Of a stretch of 64,000 nucleotides of DNA, positions 61,708-64,000 are shown in pieces. A model generated the notes under the pieces. That model did no database searches, was not told the origin of the DNA, and saw only the letters and a program-made list of their open reading frames with translations. Position 1 is the first letter of the stretch, and every line of letters begins with the position of its first letter. The translations under genes and the position numbers were made by a program. The DNA comes from Acidobacteriota bacterium (GTDB lineage: Bacteria; Acidobacteriota; Blastocatellia; UBA7656), in NCBI GenBank assembly GCA_038040445.1, contig JBBPIG010000008.1, positions 109,127 through 173,126 on the forward strand, read 5' to 3'.

Positions 61708-62952
61708 ATGCGGAGGATATTCATTGATCGCTCAGGTCTGAAGGCTTTCGCGATCATCTTTCTGCTCCCCTTTCTTACGCCAGCCCAGTCCAATCCCAAA
61801 TCGGAAAGCGCACCTCAGACCAGGCAGGAAAGAAAAGACGAAGCGAAACAGAAGGCCGGCCGCCCAGATCGAGCCGCGCGCACGGAAGCGGGCGCGGCCT
61901 CGACCTCACGCTTGGCGCTCCCGTTCAAGCGCGCGTGGCAGTATTTGACCGAGAGCGCATCGACGCTTGCGCCTTCGGTCGACGAAGAGCGCATCTATCT
62001 GCCGCTTGCAGGCGGACGTGTCATTTGTCTGGATCGCGGCAGCGGATCTTTGCTGTGGACGAGCGAACCCGGCGGAATCGTCGGAGTGCCGGTTGCCGTT
62101 GGCGAGAATTCCGTCTACATCGCAACGCGCAAGGTCGCCGACGATGGATCAGAAGCGGGCGGATCGCTGCGCGCGGTGGACAAAGCTACCGGTCTGACGG
62201 TGTGGGTGAAAGACTATCCGCGGCCTTTCGCCTCGCCTCTCGAGCCGGGCGGCAATCGGATTTATGCCGGGAGTTCGGATGGATCGTTCTACGCGCTCGC
62301 CTCAACCAGCGGGGATGTGATCTGGAAGGTTGAGACTCAAGACATTGTTCACGGCCGGGCCCGTATCACCGATCGCGCGATCTATTTCGGAAGCGACGAC
62401 GGCGCGCTGCGCGCGGTAGACCCGGTCAACGGGCAGATGATTTGGAAGTATCAAGCGGTTGGCAAAATCATCGGTCAGCCCGCGGTCGATGCGCGCGACA
62501 TCTACTTTGGTTCGGGGGACGGCTACATCACTTCGGCCGATTGTCTGACAGGCAAGCTCAAATGGCGTTCGCGAACCGGGGCTGCCGTCGAAGCGTCGCC
62601 GGTGCTGGCCGGCGGCCGCGTGCTTGTAGCGTCGTTCGACAACTTCGTTTACGCGTTGTCACGTTCAAACGGGGACCGAATCTGGAAGCGGCGTCTCGAA
62701 AACCGCATCGCTTCTGCTCCGATAGTAGAAGGAGACGCGAGCCTGGTTGCTCCGCTCCGAGGCGAATACGTTGCCGTGTTCCTGAATTCCGACGGCCGCC
62801 GTGTAAACCTCTACCAACTCGAAAAGGACTTCGAGATCGTTGCCGATCCTGTCTTCTCGGGCGATACGCTGGTGCTCGCGACGGATAAGGGCCTCGTCGT
62901 CGCCAGGACCACTCGATCGGCCGACATCCCGCCGAGTGCCGTCAAGAAATAA
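61708..62952 (+). CDS. Secreted PQQ-like beta-propeller protein (BamB-like)
   Basis: A 414-residue protein with a signal peptide (about 1-27, no lipobox). The mature part has at least seven repeats of the PQQ/quinoprotein-propeller type: GRVICLDRGSGSLLWTSEPGG, GSLRAVDKATGLTVWVKDYP, GSFYALASTSGDVIWKVET, GALRAVDPVNGQMIWKYQA, GYITSADCLTGKLKWRSRTG and NFVYALSRSNGDRIWKRRLE. BamB of the outer-membrane assembly machine has this fold but is a lipoprotein; here a structural or sugar-binding propeller role is equally possible. Confidence 0.85.
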   Translation: MRRIFIDRSGLKAFAIIFLLPFLTPAQSNPKSESAPQTRQERKDEAKQKAGRPDRAARTEAGAASTSRLALPFKRAWQYLTESASTLAPSVDEERIYLPLAGGRVICLDRGSGSLLWTSEPGGIVGVPVAVGENSVYIATRKVADDGSEAGGSLRAVDKATGLTVWVKDYPRPFASPLEPGGNRIYAGSSDGSFYALASTSGDVIWKVETQDIVHGRARITDRAIYFGSDDGALRAVDPVNGQMIWKYQAVGKIIGQPAVDARDIYFGSGDGYITSADCLTGKLKWRSRTGAAVEASPVLAGGRVLVASFDNFVYALSRSNGDRIWKRRLENRIASAPIVEGDASLVAPLRGEYVAVFLNSDGRRVNLYQLEKDFEIVADPVFSGDTLVLATDKGLVVARTTRSADIPPSAVKK

Positions 62953-63386
62953 CAGTCTAAAAAGAGATCGCCGCCGCGCTGATGAAAAGGTGGATACAAC
63001 CCTGATCAACAGCGCAGCGGCGACGCGTGGGAACTAATAGTGGGAGCTTTAGTCCGAAGGAGCCTGAGGGCGACAGAACAACTCGATGTACTGCTTTATG
63101 ATTGCGAATGGCGGGGGCAGCCGTTCTATTATCAATCGGCGTTCCACAAATGACGTAGTCATCAGTTCGGCAGAATCGCGTTCCGTATAAAGGAGAAATC
63201 ACAATCAGGCTGGCATGGTCGGGTAAGACCGGAGGCGCGTTCAACCAGAATGAAAGAGGCATTTCAACTGCATTGCGCGATACTGACCGAGTGATCAACG
63301 GGAAATAGGAGGCGAAAATGTCACTCCCGAAGAGCGATGACAACCATTGTCATCTTCGCGTACCACCACCTGTCACTCAAATGTGA
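62953..63386 (+). other. Gap with an amber-split small open frame
   Basis: No recognisable gene. From 63159 to 63386 a single frame is open apart from one TAG at about 63306-63308. It reads GEITIRLAWSGKTGGAFNQ..., then VINGK-stop-EAKMSLPKSDDNHCHLRVPPPVTQM. The second part (63318-63386, 22 codons) has a strong AGGAGG eight bases before its ATG and ends exactly where the aminotransferase gene's stop lies on the other strand. A ribosome site AAAGGAG at 63189 also precedes the first part, but with no ATG. It may be a remnant or a peptide gene pair. Confidence 0.4.
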
Positions 63387-64000
63387 TCAAGCTTTCCCAT
63401 GCGCCTTAGCGTTCTGAAAGACGCGGCACATCCGCTCGACGCCATCGGCGATCGCTTCCGGTGTCTCCCTGGAATATGCAAGCCGCAATGTGTTCGCGCC
63501 GCTGCCATCGACGAAGAAAGGCTGGCCGGGCACGTAGGCGACTCCGCTGTCGATCGCCTCGGGCAGCAACGCCGTCGCATTGGTTCCAGCAGCAAGCTCC
63601 ATCAGAATGAAAAACCCGCCGGCCGGTCTGGTCCAGCGCGATCCGGCTGGCGCGAAACGATCGAGCGCTTCGAGCATCGCTGCGCAGCGAACCTGATAAA
63701 ACGTGCGAAGCGCGGGCAACCGCCGCTCGATCAGCCCCTCGCGTATGGCCTCGATGACAATCGCTTGATCGAGCATGCTCGACGAGAGATCGGCGCCTTC
63801 CTTGGCTAGCTCGACCTTCGCGGCAAGCTCTTCAGGCGCGCGCAACCACGCGGTTCGCAAGCCCGGCGCGAGCGTTTTTGAAAAAGTGCCCAGATAAACG
63901 ACGCGGTCCGGGCATAGCGCCGCCAACGGCATTAGCCGCGAAGCGTCTTCAGTGAAGGAGAGATCGAAGTAGGCGTCGTCTTCGATTATCAACAGATCGT
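63387..64000 (-). CDS. PLP-dependent aminotransferase, 5' part beyond the window
   Basis: The C-terminal ~203 residues of a class I/II aminotransferase (MocR/LysN-like). IIEDDAYFDLSF carries the PLP pyridine-binding Asp and the Tyr, YLGTFSKTLAPGLRTAW carries the Schiff-base Lys, and the C-terminal domain with RPAGGFFILMEL and LRLAYSRETPEAIADGV (the Arg binding the substrate carboxylate) is complete. The frame is open to the window's right edge, so the N-terminal half is outside. Substrate cannot be told. Confidence 0.88.
   Translation of the reverse strand, partial: DLLIIEDDAYFDLSFTEDASRLMPLAALCPDRVVYLGTFSKTLAPGLRTAWLRAPEELAAKVELAKEGADLSSSMLDQAIVIEAIREGLIERRLPALRTFYQVRCAAMLEALDRFAPAGSRWTRPAGGFFILMELAAGTNATALLPEAIDSGVAYVPGQPFFVDGSGANTLRLAYSRETPEAIADGVERMCRVFQNAKAHGKA

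Overview
The window reads as an ordinary chromosomal stretch of a GC-rich, Gram-negative bacterium, most likely an Acidobacteriota of the Blastocatellia type. This is inference from gene content: a 1,256-residue Oar-like TonB-dependent receptor with an N-terminal carboxypeptidase-regulatory-like domain, several secreted S8/S9/M14 peptidases, a long-form isocitrate dehydrogenase, a SigJ-like sigma factor with a SnoaL tail, and many small decayed toxin-antitoxin genes. The first ~60 bases are G-rich low-complexity sequence that looks like a contig edge. I found no rRNA, tRNA, CRISPR array, intact insertion sequence or prophage.

Layout. 0-11 kb: DUF885 lipoprotein, ABC exporter, MsrPQ methionine-sulfoxide repair pair, a small nucleotidyltransferase module, HAD phosphatase, accA, icd and an LRV-like repeat protein. 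11-14.7 kb: a broken gene, then a FAD oxidoreductase that has lost its C-terminus beside a sigma factor that has lost its N-terminus, then an exported coiled-coil protein. 15.4-21.2 kb: DinB protein, alkyltransferase-like (ATL) protein, thioesterase, and two complementary ABC half-exporters with an aspartic protease gene between them. 21.3-25.2 kb: three secreted proteins (PrcB-like, a duplicated beta-sandwich protein, and an S8-LamG protease). 25.6-33 kb: comEC, a helical protein and the TonB receptor. 33.5-39.3 kb: a charged protein, recN, gmhB, an alpha/alpha-toroid protein, an ECF sigma factor and a GAF/fRMsr protein. 39.5-43.9 kb: pyrK-pyrD, bactofilin, a 230-bp MITE-like element, pyrF and a hydrolase. 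44-51.7 kb: GT39, ttcA, DUF6504, pyk, a TlpA thioredoxin, yacG and DPP-IV. 51.8-53.2 kb: a cluster of decayed toxin-antitoxin genes. 53.2-64 kb: a membrane-anchored protein, M14 carboxypeptidase, S9 peptidase, POT peptide transporter, GNAT-like protein, PQQ-type propeller and a partial aminotransferase.

Functional themes. The secreted peptidases (S8, M14, two S9), the POT di/tripeptide transporter and the TonB receptor fit a proteolytic, peptide-scavenging lifestyle. MsrPQ, a possible free-methionine-sulfoxide reductase, RecN and the ATL protein are repair functions.

The least expected content is between the genes. At seven loci there are arrays of ~7-bp units, most of them with a complementary partner array so that the locus can fold into a hairpin. 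Each locus uses a different heptamer. Two of these arrays run into the 5' ends of genes (msrQ, gmhB), and one pair forms a 63-bp palindrome present twice, with two mismatches, on either side of accA. Three other inverted-repeat elements are present: a 230-bp element with 25-bp perfect terminal inverted repeats plus a diverged partial second copy, an 82-bp element and a 72-bp element. These look like several families of small non-autonomous or hairpin repeats that reshape intergenic DNA.
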